In this document: piece after piece, positions 1 through 11,999 of the stretch
Layout: the number at the start of each line of letters is the position of its first letter
Position numbering within the stretch: position 1 is the stretch's first letter
DNA from: Escarpia spicata
Lineage: Eukaryota > Annelida > Polychaeta > Sabellida > Siboglinidae
DNA length: 64,000 nt
Direction of reading: 5' to 3'
NCBI GenBank assembly: GCA_963995525.1
Contig: OZ023209.1
Span: 30,072,544-30,136,543 of the forward strand
Translations under genes and position numbers: made by a program
Notes under the pieces: generated by a model
Seen by the model: the letters and a program-made list of their open reading frames with translations, nothing else
Database searches by the model: none
Told to the model about the DNA's origin: nothing

Positions 1-600
1 ATGGAGGAGTGGGGAGATGGAGGAGTGGAGGGATGGAGGAGTGGGAGATGGAGGAGTGGAGGGATGGGGGAGTGGAAGGATGGAGGAGTGGGGAGATGGA
101 GGAATGGAGGGATGGAGGAGTGGGGAGATGGAGGAGTGGAGGGAAGGAGGAGTGGGGAGATTGATGAGTGGAGGGATGGAGGAGTGGGGAGATGGAGGAG
201 TGGGGAGATGGAGGAGTGGGAAAATGGAGGAGTGGAGGGATGTAGGAGTGGAGGGATGGAGGAGTGGGGAGATGGAGGAATGTATGGGTGGAGGAGTGGG
301 GAGATGGAGGAATGTATGGGTGGAGGAGTGGGGAGATGGAGGAATGGGGAGATGGAGGAGTGGGGAGATGGAGGAGTGGGAAGATGGAGGAGTGGGGAGA
401 TGGAGGAGTGAAGAGGTGGATGAGTGGGAAGGTGGATGAGTGGGGAGATGGAAGAGTGGGGAGATGGAGGAGTAGGGAGATGGAGGAGTGGAGAGATGGA
501 GGACTATGGAGATGGAGGAATGGGGAGATGGAGGAGTGGGTGAGATGGAGAAGTAGGGAGATGGAGGAGTGGAGAGATGGATGATTGGGGAGATGGAAGA
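1..600. repeat. 16-bp G-rich minisatellite, cut by the window start
   Basis: Degenerate tandem array of a 16-bp unit close to GATGGAGGAGTGGGGA, with variants carrying GGAGGGATGG or GGAAGATGG. The unit is purine-only apart from T and has no stop codon in its plus frames, so 100-140-codon open frames run through it; these are artefacts (EEWGDGGV-type repeats). The array starts before base 1 and decays after about 600. Confidence 0.95.
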
Positions 601-2360
601 GTGAGGTGACAAACACGCATACAAAAGATAGGGGATATACAAATGCGTGTGTAAAGAAAAGGCACGGACAGTACTAGAGATGGAGAGATCGACGCACATG
701 GAGCAAAGAGAAAGGACCGTGACAGAAATTGAAAACTCAAGAAGATTTGCGAACATTTGCCCGCGAGCGACACATAATTAGAATTAGAGACGATATAAAA
801 TACACATTCGACCAACACACATTCAATGTGTGGAATTTATTTGTACTATTTCGATTTGCATGCATGCATATACACAAGCACCACATGCACGCACACGGTC
901 TGTTTCCCCAGGCTAAACACTGCAAAGGACTCTTGATACGCCAATTCTATGTCCACGTTGCCATCTGAATCTTCTTTTCCAACACTGCTCAATCCGTCCG
1001 TCACCTGACAATGCCGATGCTTCCCTCCACGCCGGACACCTCGGTAATCGCAACAACGTGTCGCCGTCACGGTCGACCGCCCTCGGACAAGGGCCGAGGG
1101 AGCGATCCGCGATCTCCCCGGTCGAGTGCGCGCCACGCGTAATGGCGCAACACTCGGCCAGACAATCGCACTCGGACAAAACACTCGAAATGTAATCGTC
1201 CTAATTGCTGGGACAAATTAACTCAAATTGCTGTGCGATTACATCTGAAACGTGAGTAGTTCTCAGTCGCCGCTACAGGTGCGTTATTGCACGGGCGGGC
1301 CGGGCACACGCGTCTTTGTTTACTGGTGAAACGGGGGTCGGCATCAGATTTCCTCGACGCTAAAAAGCATTGTCACGCAGCGGCGCTGTTGCGGGAAATG
1401 TGGCACTCCCTTCCAGGCGCCAAATGGACGTTGGTTCATCGCGTCCACGTAAATTACGGGCGTATTTGTTTATCACCCAAACGTAACCTTGAAATTACCC
1501 CAGTTTCAGATATAGATACTCTATTGCCATGAATGACATAAAATGCTTGTCAAATAAGAATGTAACTTGGTGTTAAAACATAGAGCCACATCAAACACAC
1601 CACGGATACATACAATCAAGTAATCATATCAGCCAGCGTTGCTATTGTGCAGTGGTCAAGTGGGAAACGACGATTGTCTGGTCAAGTCATATATATCACA
1701 AATAGGGCATACTGTTTTGCAACATGTTGCTTTTGACCTTAACTTTCCCAGTCATGAATCCAAGAAAACTATGTGCCGTTTGTTAAAACAGTATTTCGCG
1801 TAAACCTATATCTATGAGTACTGCACACCTACAGGCTGTAGGACGCCCGCGTTGACAAACTGTGATCTATTTTCAATAAAGCGCATTATCCATCACAAAT
1901 AGGAAAAATTATTTGATTTCTAAGTGCACAAACACGTTTCTTATAATGATTAAATCACACACTTCCATTCGTAGACTCCTTCGTTGCAGATAAAAAAAGG
2001 AAGTATTACTAAGTTAGCACACTGAGAAAAATTACACCTTGGACAGACACTATTTTTTCAAAAATAACACAGAGACAAATAAAATAACACAGAACCACGC
2101 TAATTCCACCTGTTAACCTCTAACCAGTTACAATATGTAATATTTAATTTCAATACTCTCATTTAGAAAATAACCCACTTGCATTATAAATAGCAGTGGT
2201 TTTATATTTAATAAACTGTGATAGTTGTGATAGTGTTTCGTTATCATCCCTACTGTAATGATCTCAATTACTTTATCACCGTCATCACCAATCAGTCGTC
2301 GCCGACGATGATAAGAAGGGCGCTATTGTCTCGTTGGTGCTTTGTTTATCATATCCGCCT
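601..2360. other. No gene seen; CpG-rich patch at 960-1,200
   Basis: No splice-supported exon or known domain found. About 960-1,200 is clearly richer in GC and CpG than its surroundings (for example GGTCGACCGCCCTCGGAC) and could be a regulatory or unmethylated island. The rest is AT-rich single-copy-looking DNA. Confidence 0.5.
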
Positions 2361-2379
2361 GGAACTATAGGCCTGAGTA

Positions 2380-2965
2380 CATGTCTGTCGAACAATCATA
2401 ACTTAATCCTGACCGATTCCATTCCAGATGGGCCAAACCATTGCAACGAGAAGTATTAATTAAAGATAAATACACGCGTAATGCGTCTACGCGAGATGCG
2501 AGCGCACGCACAGCGCAACGGCCGCGGCGTCGGTTGAATGCATTGACAACACAATCGACGACGCCCTCTCCACCCGCCCGAAGCTGCCCGTAAAACAAAC
2601 AGAAAGTCGAGCGATAATCGCCTCGTCACGTGACACGTCACGCGCGGCCACGTCACACAATGGCTTCGCCGGTAATCAGTCATCCGCGGTCGTCGCACGG
2701 GTTATTTGCTGCGGGTGATTAGGAGCGGGCGTTGCTGACGGTGATTAACTGCGCGTCGATTAAATACGGCGCACGCAAACTCGATGTGACGTCGGAACAA
2801 TGGCAGTTATGAATATGACACCCCGTGTCAGGTCGTCACAACCACCTGCACAGCGTCGCGTCCCCGTCGATGGTAACTTGTTGGCGCGACCGCGTAATAG
2901 ACGCTCGCAGAAAGCCAATAAATGTCACCCGGAGAGGGGAGACCCCCCGAGTTCGCGGCGTCCGC
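2380..2965. promoter_or_regulatory. CpG-rich island with palindromic E-box
   Basis: A GC- and CpG-dense block in AT-rich DNA. It holds the perfect 10-bp palindrome GTCACGTGAC at 2,625-2,634 (a USF/MITF/TFE-type E-box), ACGTCAC half sites, and TGACGTC near 2,787. This is typical of an animal CpG-island promoter or enhancer, but no exon is anchored to it here. Confidence 0.45.
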
Positions 2966-3019
2966 TGGCAGTACAGTGGTAACAATGGTATTGTATTCCG
3001 TTTCTGAGTGATTTATCGT

Positions 3020-3660
3020 TCTGTCATTGGTCAGGCTATCTGTCGTTGGTTAGGTTATCTGTCGTTGGTCGGGTTCTATGTTGGTAATCAAGTCATCTGT
3101 CTTCGGGCTGGTTCTCTGTCGTTGGTCAGGTTATTTATTATTGGTCAAGTTCTCTGTTGTTAATCAAATTGTCTGTCGTTGGTCAAGTTCTCTGTTGTTA
3201 ATCAAGTTATTTGTCGTTGGTCAGGTTATCTGTCGTTGGTCAGGTTAACTATCGTTGATCAGGTTATCTGTCGTTGGTCAGGTTATCTGTCGTTGATCAG
3301 GTTCTCTGTCGTTGGTCAGGTTAACTGTCGTTGGCCAGGTTATATGTCGTCGGTCAGATTATCTGTCGTTGGTCAGGCTCTCTGTCGTTGATCAGGTTAT
3401 CCGTCGTTGGTCAGGTTATCTGTCGTTAATCAGGTTATCAGTTGTTGGTCAGGTTAACTGTCGTTGGTTAGGTTATCTGTCGTTGGTCAGGTTATCTGTC
3501 GTTGATCAGGTTCTCTGTCGTTGGTCAGGTTAAATGTCGTTGGTCAGGTTCTCTGTCGTCGGTTAGATTATCTGTCGTTGGTTAGGTTATCTGTCGTTGG
3601 TCGGGTTATCTGTCGTTGATCAGGTTATCTGTCGTTGGCCGGGTTATCTGTCTGTCAGAT
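3020..3660. repeat. 19-bp minisatellite
   Basis: About 33 units of a 19-bp repeat close to GTTATCTGTCGTTGGTCAG, with GATCAG, GTTAGG and GTTCTC variants. The edges are more degenerate than the centre. The open frames through it are artefacts. Confidence 0.95.
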
Positions 3661-4244
3661 TAGGTTCTCTCTCTTCGATCAAATAACAACGTCCACCTAA
3701 ACGTATATGTGATCGCAACAGCCAAACCTACGTCACTTGACGATCTTAAACTTACCCCATAATATGACGACTGGTTACATTTTAGACGAAGTCGTCACGC
3801 TGTTATTTGGAGCAGTTAAGTTATCGATTTGCGATGACAGTCTTTGTTGTCGGTTTTGTTGCACTGTTTTCATAGTCGTTAAGACGTTCCAGTCAGCAAT
3901 TATCAAATTAAAGTTGCGCTGTCCGTTGCTCGTGTATTAACATGTTATTGACACACTGTTCTTACTGCTTTAATGAATGTGTTGAATGTGCAACCGCCAA
4001 TCGCGTTCGATTTGGCGGGCTGTATTCACAATTTGAATATTTTGCAGGCGCAACTTTCAAATTATAAACACAACATTCTAATACTAATAAACAGTCGCCA
4101 TATTGCGTGTAACTGGCACTTATTGCAGAAGCACGCGTCCCTACACCTGTGACCTTCCCGGTTCCCACGCACCAAACCACAAGTGGGGCGATGTACAAGT
4201 GATTCGGCGAACTTTCTGCGATTAATTACCAACCTGTCTAATTC

Positions 4245-4282
4245 CGGTGTCCCGGGCCCTGATTCAGCCGTGCCAGGATTCC
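4245..4282 (+). repeat. CpG-rich dispersed repeat, copy A
   Basis: A 38-bp stretch ending GATTCAGCCGTGCCAGGATT recurs in reverse complement at 14,816-14,852 with few differences. Both copies lie in CpG-rich patches. Confidence 0.6.
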
Positions 4283-4337
4283 TCAAAACGCATACTGCGC
4301 ATGCGCGCGAAGGCGCAGTAGGCACTTTGATGAGATG

Positions 4338-4345
4338 TGACGTCA
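4338..4345. promoter_or_regulatory. Palindromic CRE (TGACGTCA)
   Basis: A full cAMP-response-element palindrome inside the CpG-rich patch at 4,240-4,390, which also holds a TGCGCATGCGCG stretch (NRF1-like). No transcript is anchored here, so function is inference. Confidence 0.3.
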
Positions 4346-4456
4346 CATTTTTCACAGCCGTGCCAGAAGTATCCGCGGTCGTATAGTTTATGTGAATTAG
4401 TAGTTGTACGTCGATTCATTTAGTTCTACGTGTTTTTAAGGAGGTATGGTGACTAT

Positions 4457-4508
4457 GGGGTGGGGGTGGGGGGTGGGGGGTGGGGGGTGGGGGGTGGGGG
4501 GTGGGGGG
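4457..4508 (+). repeat. G-rich 7-bp repeat, potential G-quadruplex
   Basis: Runs of four to six G separated by single T (unit GGGGGGT). This fits the G-quadruplex pattern on the plus strand. Confidence 0.85.
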
Positions 4509-4881
4509 CAGAGACCACAAATACATGATGTATATGGCATGTTTAAACATTAGTTGGTGCAGGGCACACATCGCCCAGTCTTGGCAGGAGCCGACAAGTG
4601 TCGCCGTCAACGCATCAGGAATGCGATACACAAAGCGGTCAATAAATACGAAATAGACGGTGGGTAAAATGTTAGCGATCCATAGTCCTAACTAGTAATA
4701 AACTAACACAGTACAAGTAAACTTATATGTCTTAATTTGTTTCTCATTAAATACAACAAAACGTTTCCCGAAAGGACGACGCTATTCGCACAGCTGCTCC
4801 GCGAATGATTATGCTGGTGAGAATAACATTCGTACTACCTAGTGATTTTATCGTGTCAACAAAAGCACAACATACTTTCAC

Positions 4882-4902
4882 AATATATATATATATATAT
4901 AT
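4882..4902. repeat. (TA)n microsatellite
   Basis: About ten TA dinucleotides directly before a sequence shared with the hAT-like element at 51 kb. Confidence 0.9.
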
Positions 4903-4924
4903 TCAGCCCTGTATTCTCAAATTA

Positions 4925-5040
4925 TTTGAACGTCGTGCAAACAAACTCTTAGAAAAGTTGTTTTGAGTGAAGTAGGCCTACTTAGACCAAATAAATAAAA
5001 TCTCTCAAGAGACGCCTACTGCCCAAACTCGTGCATCCTA
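4925..5040 (+). mobile_element. Fragment related to the interior of the hAT-like element at 51 kb
   Basis: This stretch and 51,655-51,775 share an ordered series of matches: GTGCAAACAAACT, AGAAA(A)GTTG, and CGCCTA(C/T)TGCCCAAA followed by (CT/AC)CGTGCAT or CATGTAT. The relation is by eye and diverged; no terminal repeats are visible here. Confidence 0.5.
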
Positions 5041-7760
5041 TCTGCTGTGTAACTGTGTGTCACATGGTTGTTATACAAGATCAGACACTGTATTAGTAAA
5101 TGTTTTATTAAATTATTTGATTTGTTTTATCCCCTGTTGAGCTGAGAAATGTGGTACACGAAGTCGACGAAACATTGACTCAGAAGTCCAGGCCAACTCC
5201 TTTGCTGCAAACTCTATGAAATGTATTTTGTTCCCGAGAAAGGTCTGCTATGTTCATTGCTATGAAACAACTGTTTTGTTACTTCTTATTCTTCACAATA
5301 GCGTGGTGACCTCTGTACAAGGTCATTTAATGCTCATATATTATCTTCTTCACATTTGTGTGGTGAAATCTGTACAGAGGAATATCCCACAGTAAGCACA
5401 TACGTGGGTCTAATTTAAAATAAGGTTGATAACAACAGTATATGATGAAGTTTAGCTTCCATTAATTGACTCAATAACCCAATGTCTGAAATGGCTAACT
5501 GTTTTTCCTATATAATTTTCAGTGTTATGTTTAATTCGAACAGAACAATGTTAGAGCATCAAGAAACTGGCAAACTATATCCCAAATGACGGATTACCCA
5601 TTTGATAATTAAATAATAACAATTGATATACCCAATTTAGCAGTAAACCTAAATTGTCTCTTCTACTACAAAAGTATTGATTTATGGCATAATTATTAAC
5701 CACCACTCTACTGTCTACTGGTTCTTCGCGCCCTTCTAAAGGCTTGTATAGCACCTGGAGATGTGATAAAGGTGGCAGATACTATGTATGGAATGTATTA
5801 TTTTATGTAGTGTTTGTTTATTATACTTATTTCGTGTTCTACGTTTTAGAGGATGATCAGTACATTAAGTTGAAACACTGTTGTATGATGTCTGAACAAG
5901 AAAAACAACCGACTCCTCCAATGTTGACAGCATTCAGCAAAAACAGACTCCACAAAGACATATTGTTTGATCGTCACTTTCTGGACACATGCTACATCTG
6001 CAAAATAAAAGAACTCGGTTATTGAGAATTGTGAAAAACAAATGTGCTGATGATTTTTTAATAAAGGAAAGGAAGTACAGTGCACGCCACATAACTTGAA
6101 CTCGGTTAAGTCAATTTTTATTTAAGTCAACCCTTTTTCCTCGACCCTGGCTGTCTTTGTATCTTAGATGGTTTAAAATAATTTGCATCAGTCTGCTTCT
6201 CTAAAATCCAAGTTTCAGTTAAGTCGACGCGATTTCCCTGCCTGGTCATATTTTTTTCATTCGGTTAACTCGAATTTCTTAAATCTTTACTATTAAACAT
6301 TTAAATTCTGTCTATATGACTATAAAACGCTATTATCGTATTGGTAAAGTGATTTTTGTAAGGATTTAGTTACTCTTTCACTTGACATTTCTCTCACTCA
6401 GAATGTTTGGGTTTTACTAACTGATATTTCACTGTCAGTTGGAATTAGTGCTCAGAACACTTGTTAATTTGTTTCCACATTTTTTTTGACATTATTCACT
6501 AAAGCTGTTTGACCACACCGCGCAATGCCTAGGCCAAGAGAAATGTTACCATAAAGTCTTTCAAAGACAATCAGCTTGCCTTTTTGAGTAACTGATTAAC
6601 TTTTATAAAACAATTTTTTTTTTGTAATTAATGGTAGATGCTAATGTCTTGGTTTTAGTTGTTGGTTTGATCCCAACTGGTATTGCACTTTGTGCAAAAT
6701 TACCTCTGGCATGGGCTTATTGACCGGAACATTGCATCTCCTCTTGTAATTATATTGATGTTGAATTGGAAATGCTCACCAAACAGTTATTATTTTCAAC
6801 ATTTAATTGACTTTGACTAATTATTTCTGGTGCTGTGGAAATTATGCAGGATAATTTATTACATTAATAAAAATTTGCTCTGGCAATGACATAACATAAT
6901 GAGTCAAATCCCTTATTTTAAAATAATGGCTTACTTTTAGGGTATTTGAATGAACTTATGCTGGGCAAAATTTTAAAATAAAGGCATTGGGCAAGGTCCT
7001 GCAAAGGCACTTTCCCTAAAATGAATGTACAGTGTATACATATCCATTGACTTAGATTATAAAATGATCTTCAATTCACCAAAACTTAGATAAGCTAGGA
7101 AATGTCTACAAGTGTTAATGTAAAGTGTATAATTTGTTATGTCAAGAGCTGTTCTGGAATTTAAGTAAATAAATCTAAGTTTCAAAATCATATAATTAAA
7201 TTGCACGTTTGGTTTTCTGCCGAGCAGAAAGGTATTCCTGCTGTGCTCATGGCAGAAATAGGGTAGAAAGGTTTTTTGTCTGGGGTAACATTTGCCCGGA
7301 GGGGCTTTTGTCCAACTACTTGCATTCATGTGTGAATGTTGTTGTGCCCTTGTGTACAGGACTTGTCACCTGACCACACATGGACGGCAGCATTCCTTTT
7401 TTGTTCACTCTTTCTCCTATCTCCGCTCTCTCAGTCCATGTGCACCCTAGTTTTATTACCAGCCTAGACGTCGGCTGGTAATTATAATTATCTATCACCT
7501 GGTCATCTTGTGGTCAATGGAATTTTTTTTTGAAGAATGTTCGCATGTTTTCTACTATGAGGGCAAAAACATGCCAACCCTCCTAAATTGTTATGCTAGA
7601 AAAAGTATCTTGAGCGCTGAATTGGATGATGCTTCAAATGAGAGGTAAATTGTGGTCTAATTAATTTACTTTCTTAAATAACGTTACAACTATAAAATAA
7701 TAGTACTCTTGCTATAAGTACCAACATTTACAAATAATGCTGATGTGACTTAATAAATAT
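5041..7760. other. No confident gene; transposon-like AT-rich DNA
   Basis: About 6,080-6,300 repeats CTCGGTTAA(G/C)TC(G/A)A-type phrases like those at Tigger/pogo ends, but I cannot bound an element. The 93-codon frame at 5,744-6,025 has no recognisable domain. About 7,513-7,643 is an open stretch ending in a good donor (GAGAG|gtaaat), but its phase does not fit the integrase exon downstream. Confidence 0.45.
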
Positions 7761-7766
7761 TTCTAG

Positions 7767-7963
7767 ATACTGGAGCACTGGTGTACAAACCACCCCACCC
7801 GAACATACGTCAGTGCATCACCATTGATGTGGATGAAAGGAGAAGAATCCTGTGGCAGATGCACTCGGCACCGCATGCTGGCCACAGTGGCATCAATGCC
7901 ACTGTAGATAAGATCACCCAGTCCTTCTACTGGAAGGGTTTGAAAGATGATGTCAAGACATGC
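7767..7963 (+). CDS. Integrase H2C2 zinc-binding domain, exon A
   Basis: An internal exon bounded by ttctag| and |gtaagtgg, entering in phase 1 and leaving in phase 0. The product contains ALVYKPPHPN and then the HHCC integrase region (MHSAPHAGHSGINATVDKI, then FYWKGLKDDVKTC). This is the H2C2 domain found N-terminal to the DDE core of Ty3/gypsy and Ginger integrases and of host genes derived from them, such as KRBA2, SCAND3 and GIN1. The zinc CxxC follows in the next exon. A spliceosomal intron inside the domain argues against an intact retrotransposon; it fits a Ginger-type DNA transposon or a domesticated gene. No upstream exon in the right phase was found. Confidence 0.75.
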
Positions 7964-8296
7964 GTAAGTGGCCTTCACATTGACAGTGCTACTTCATACA
8001 CTGTAATCGATTTATGAAGCAAACTGTTTTTTAATGTTGCATGTTTAACAAACTAGATGTCTGATATTGTTTATATATAATCATAAACATCGGTGTTACC
8101 TATTGTGTGTTTTGCATTGAATTTCAGCACTCAAGCCATAAATTAACAATCAAACATTTAGATACACTATATTTGTCAGAAATTTATATAAAAAAATCAT
8201 TGTAATGAATTTGAATTGTTATAGTTTTTTTTACCAAAAAATTATTTATTCTCACATATGCATGTTGCATTTACTTTGTTATTTGTAATGTTTCAG

Positions 8297-8389
8297 ATTG
8301 CCAGATGCGATGCATGTCAACGGTATGAGAAGTTCAAGACTGTGGCTCCAAAGCTAACACCAATAAAGATTGTTGAACCAATACATATG
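8297..8389 (+). CDS. Integrase H2C2 zinc-binding domain, exon B
   Basis: The acceptor tttcag| at 8,296 opens a frame in phase 0, as needed after exon A. It encodes IARCDACQRYEK (zinc CxxC) and then KIVEPIHM. Gypsy/Ginger relatives continue MVG(M/V)DLIGPF. Here the genomic frame reads VGMG and stops at 8,402-8,404, so either the exon ends at ATG|gttggg (8,389/8,390, a weak donor) or the copy is broken. I see no catalytic DDE exon in the window. A 3.3-kb minisatellite begins 160 bp downstream, where a next intron would lie. Confidence 0.65.
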
Positions 8390-8549
8390 GTTGGGATGGG
8401 ATAACAGAGGGAGTTATTTAATCATAAATTTGCTGTTCCACTCATCAGAGAAACATGGAAACTGTACAGGGAACCGTAGCAGTTCTCCAGATTGCGCCAC
8501 TGTGAATGAATTTAAAAAGTACTGCAATGGTGCTAACTGCTGGCCGCGG

Positions 8550-11500
8550 TTTGTTGCACATTGCATGGGTGTAAGCCTTGGTTTGTTGCACCATGCATGG
8601 GTGTAAGCCTTGGTTTGTTGCACCATGCATGGGTGTAAGCCTTGGTTTGTTGCACCATGCATGGGTGTAAGCCTTGGTTTGTTGCACATTGCATGGGTGT
8701 AAGCCTTGGTTTGTTGCACCATGCATGGGTGTAAGCCTTGGTTTGTTGCACATTGCATGGGTGTAAGCCTTGGTTTGTTGCACCATGCATGGGTGTAAGC
8801 CTTGGTTTGTTGCACCATGCATGGGTGTAAGCCTTGGTTTGTTGCACCATGCATGGGTGTAAGCCTTGGTTTGTTGCACCATGCATGGGTGTAAGCCTTG
8901 GTTTGTTGCACCATGCATGGGTGTAAGCCTTGGTTTGTTGCACATTGCATGGGTGTAAGCCTTGGTTTGTTGCACCATGCATGGGTGTAAGCCTTGGTTT
9001 GTTGCACCATGCATGGGTGTAAGCCTTGGTTTGTTGCACCATGCATGGGTGTAAGCCTTGGTTTGTTGCACCATGCATGGGTGTAAGCCTTGGTTTGTTG
9101 CACCATGCATGGGTGTAAGCCTTGGTTTGTTGCACCATGCATGGGTGTAAGCCTTGGTTTGTTGCACCATGCATGGGTGTAAGCCTTGGTTTGTTGCACA
9201 TTGCATGGGTGTAAGCCTTGGTTTGTTGCACCATGCATGGGTGTAAGCCTTGGTTTGTTGCACCATGCATGGGTGTAAGCCTTGGTTTGTTGCACCATGC
9301 ATGGGTGTAAGCCTTGGTTTGTTGCACCATGCATGGGTGTAAGTCTTGGTTTGTTGCACCATGCATGGTGTAAGCCTTGGTTTGTTGCACCATGCATGGG
9401 TGTAAGCCTTGGTTTGTTGCACCATGCATGGGTGTAAGCCTTGGTTTGTTGCACCATGCATGGGTGTAAGTCTTGGTTTGTTGCACCATGCATGGTGTAA
9501 GCCTTGGTTTGTTGCACCATGCATGGGTGTAAGCCTTGGTTTGTTGCACCATGCATGGTGTAAGCCTTGGTTTGTTGCACCATGCCTGTGTGTAAGCCTT
9601 GGTTTGTTGCACCATGCATGGGTGTAAGCCTTGGTTTGTTGCACCATGCATTGGTGTAAGCCTTGGTTTGTTGCACCATGCATGGGTGTAAGCCTTGGTT
9701 TGTTGCACCATGCATGGGTGTAAGCCTTGGTTTGTTGCACCATGCATGGGTGTAAGCCTTGGTTTGTTGCACATTGCATGGGTGTAAGCCTTGGTTTGTT
9801 GCACCATGCATGGGTGTAAGCCTTGGTTTGTTGCACCATGCATGGGTGTAAGCCTTGGTTTGTTGCACCATGCATGGGTGTAAGCCTTGGTTTGTTGCAC
9901 CATGCATGGGTGTAAGCCTTGGTTTGTTGCACATTGCATGGGTGTAAGTAAGCCTTGGTTTGTTGTGCCATGCATGGGTGTAAGCCTTGGTTTGTTGCAC
10001 CATGCATGGGTGTAAGCCTTGGTTTGTTGCACCATGCATGGGTGTAAGTCTTGGTTTGTTGCACCATGCATGGTGTAAGCCTTGGTTTGTTGCACCATGC
10101 CTGGGTGTAAGCCTTGGTTTGTTGCACCATGCATGGGTGTAAGCCTTGGTTTGTTGCACCATGCATGGTGTAAGCCTTGGTTTGTTGCACCATGCCTGGG
10201 TGTAAGCCTTGGTTTGTTGCACCATGCATGGGTGTAAGCCTTGGTTTGTTGCACCATGCATTGGTGTAAGCCTTGGTTTGTTGCACCATGCATGGGTGTA
10301 AGCCTTGGTTTGTTGCACCATGCATGGGTGTAAGCCTTGGTTTGTTGCACCATGCATGGGTGTAAGCCTTGGTTTGTTGCACATTGCATGGGTGTAAGCC
10401 TTGGTTTGTTGTGCCATGCATGGGTGTAAGCCTTGGTTTGTTGCACCATGCATGGGTGTAAGCCTTGGTTTGTTGCACCATGCATGGGTGTAAGTCTTGG
10501 TTTGTTGCACCATGCATGGTGTAAGCCTTGGTTTGTTGCACCATGCATGGGTGTAAGCCTTGGTTTGTTGCACCATGCATGGTGTAAGCCTTGGTTTGTT
10601 GCACCATGCCTGGGTGTAAGCCTTGGTTTGTTGCACCATGCATGGGTGTAAGCCTTGGTTTGTTGCACCATGCATTGGTGTAAGCCTTGGTTTGTTGCAC
10701 CATGCATGGGTGTAAGCCTTGGTTTGTTGCACCATGCATGGGTGTAAGCCTTGGTTTGTTGCACCATGCATGGTGTAAGCCTTGGTTTGTTGCACCATGC
10801 ATGGTGTAAGCCTTGGTTTGTTGCACCATGCATTGGTGTAAGCCTTGGTTTGTTGCACCATGCATGGGTGTAAGCCTTGGTTTGTTGCGCCATGCATGGG
10901 TGTAAGCCTTGGTTTGTTGCACCATGCATGGGTGTAAGCCTTGGTTTGTTGCACCATGCATGGGTGTAAGCCTTGGTTTGTTGCACCATGCATGGGTGTA
11001 AGCCTTGGTTTGTTGCACCATGCATGGTGTAAGCCTTGGTTTGTTGCACCATGCATGGTGTAAGCCTTGGTTTGTTGCGCCATGCATGGGTTTAAGCCTT
11101 GGTTTGTTGCACCATGCATGGGTGTAAGCCTTGGTTTGTTGCACCATGCCTGGGTTTAAGCCTTGGTTTGTTGCACCATGCATGGGTGTAAGCCTTGGTT
11201 TGTTGCACCATGCATGGTGTAAGCCTTGGTTTGTTGCGCCATGCATGGGTTTAAGCCTTGGTTTGTTGCGCCATGCATGGGTGTAAGCCTTGGTTTGTTG
11301 CACCATGCATGGGTGTAAGCCTTGGTTTGTTGCACCATGCATGGGTGTAAGCCTTGGTTTGTTGCACCATGCATGGGTGTAAGTCTTGGTTTGTTGCACC
11401 ATGCATGGTGTAAGCCTTGGTTTGTTGCACCATGCATGGGTGTAAGCCTTGGTTTGTTGCACCATGCATGGGTGTAAGCCTTGGTTTGTTGCACATTGCA

Positions 11501-11862
11501 TGGGTGTAAGCCTTGGTTTGTTGCACCATGCATGGTGTAAGCCTTGGTTTGTTGCACCATGCATGGGTGTAAGCCTTGGTTTGTTGCACCATGCATGGGT
11601 GTAAGCCTTGGTTTGTTGCACCATGCATGGGTGTAAGCCTTGGTTTGTTGCACCATGCATGGGTGTAAGCCTTGGTTTGTTGCACCATGCATGGGTGTAA
11701 GCCTTGGTTTGTTGCACCATGCATGGGTGTAAGCCTTGGTTTGTTGCACCATGCATGGGTGTAAGCCTTGGTTTGTTGCACCATGCATGGGTGTAAGCCT
11801 TGGTTTGTTGCACCATGCATGGGTGTAAGCCTTGGTTTGTTGCGCCATGCATGGGTTTAAGC
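8550..11862. repeat. 3.3-kb minisatellite of a 32-bp unit (about 100 copies)
   Basis: Near-perfect tandem copies of TTTGTTGCACCATGCATGGG followed by TGTAAGCCTTGG. Recurrent variants are ACATTGCATGGG, a 31-bp form missing one G (CATGGTG), GCCTGGGTG, GCATTGGTG, GTGCCATG and GCGCCATG...GTTTAAG. They recur in blocks, showing internal higher-order duplication. The minus strand of the unit has no stop in any frame, so frames of 839-1,135 codons span the array; I treat them as repeat artefacts. A 4-bp duplication (GTAAGTAAGCC) interrupts one unit near 9,948. Confidence 0.98.
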
Positions 11863-11927
11863 TAGTGCAGAATTAATAATTGAATTGCTGTCAGTATTAC
11901 TGTTAACTTGGGTTGTTTTGTCTGTAG

Positions 11928-11999
11928 AACTATATCAAGAGAGTACAGTAGAACTGTACTAAGAGAGTACAGTAGAATTGTACTAAGAGAGTATAGTAG
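11928..11999. repeat. Three 24-bp tandem units
   Basis: Three consecutive units ending AAGAGAGTA(C/T)AGTAG, 66 bp after the 32-bp array. Confidence 0.9.

Noticed and set aside
1287..1532. 81-codon plus frame near a CpG-rich patch
   Set aside because: No domain, no donor or acceptor support, and ordinary composition.
4457..4508. Telomere-like repeat
   Set aside because: The unit is GGGGGGT, not TTAGGG, and the tract is short and internal.
5744..6025. 93-codon plus frame with a hydrophobic N-terminal part
   Set aside because: No domain, splice context or homology recognised; AT-rich DNA often gives frames of this length.
8445..11852. Minus-strand open frames of 839-1,135 codons with MHGATNQGL repeats
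   Set aside because: They arise because the 32-bp unit lacks stops on that strand; all three frames give the same peptide, with no splice, start or domain evidence.
8550..11862. CRISPR-like array
   Set aside because: There are no unique spacers; the whole 32 bp is repeated, and the genome is animal.
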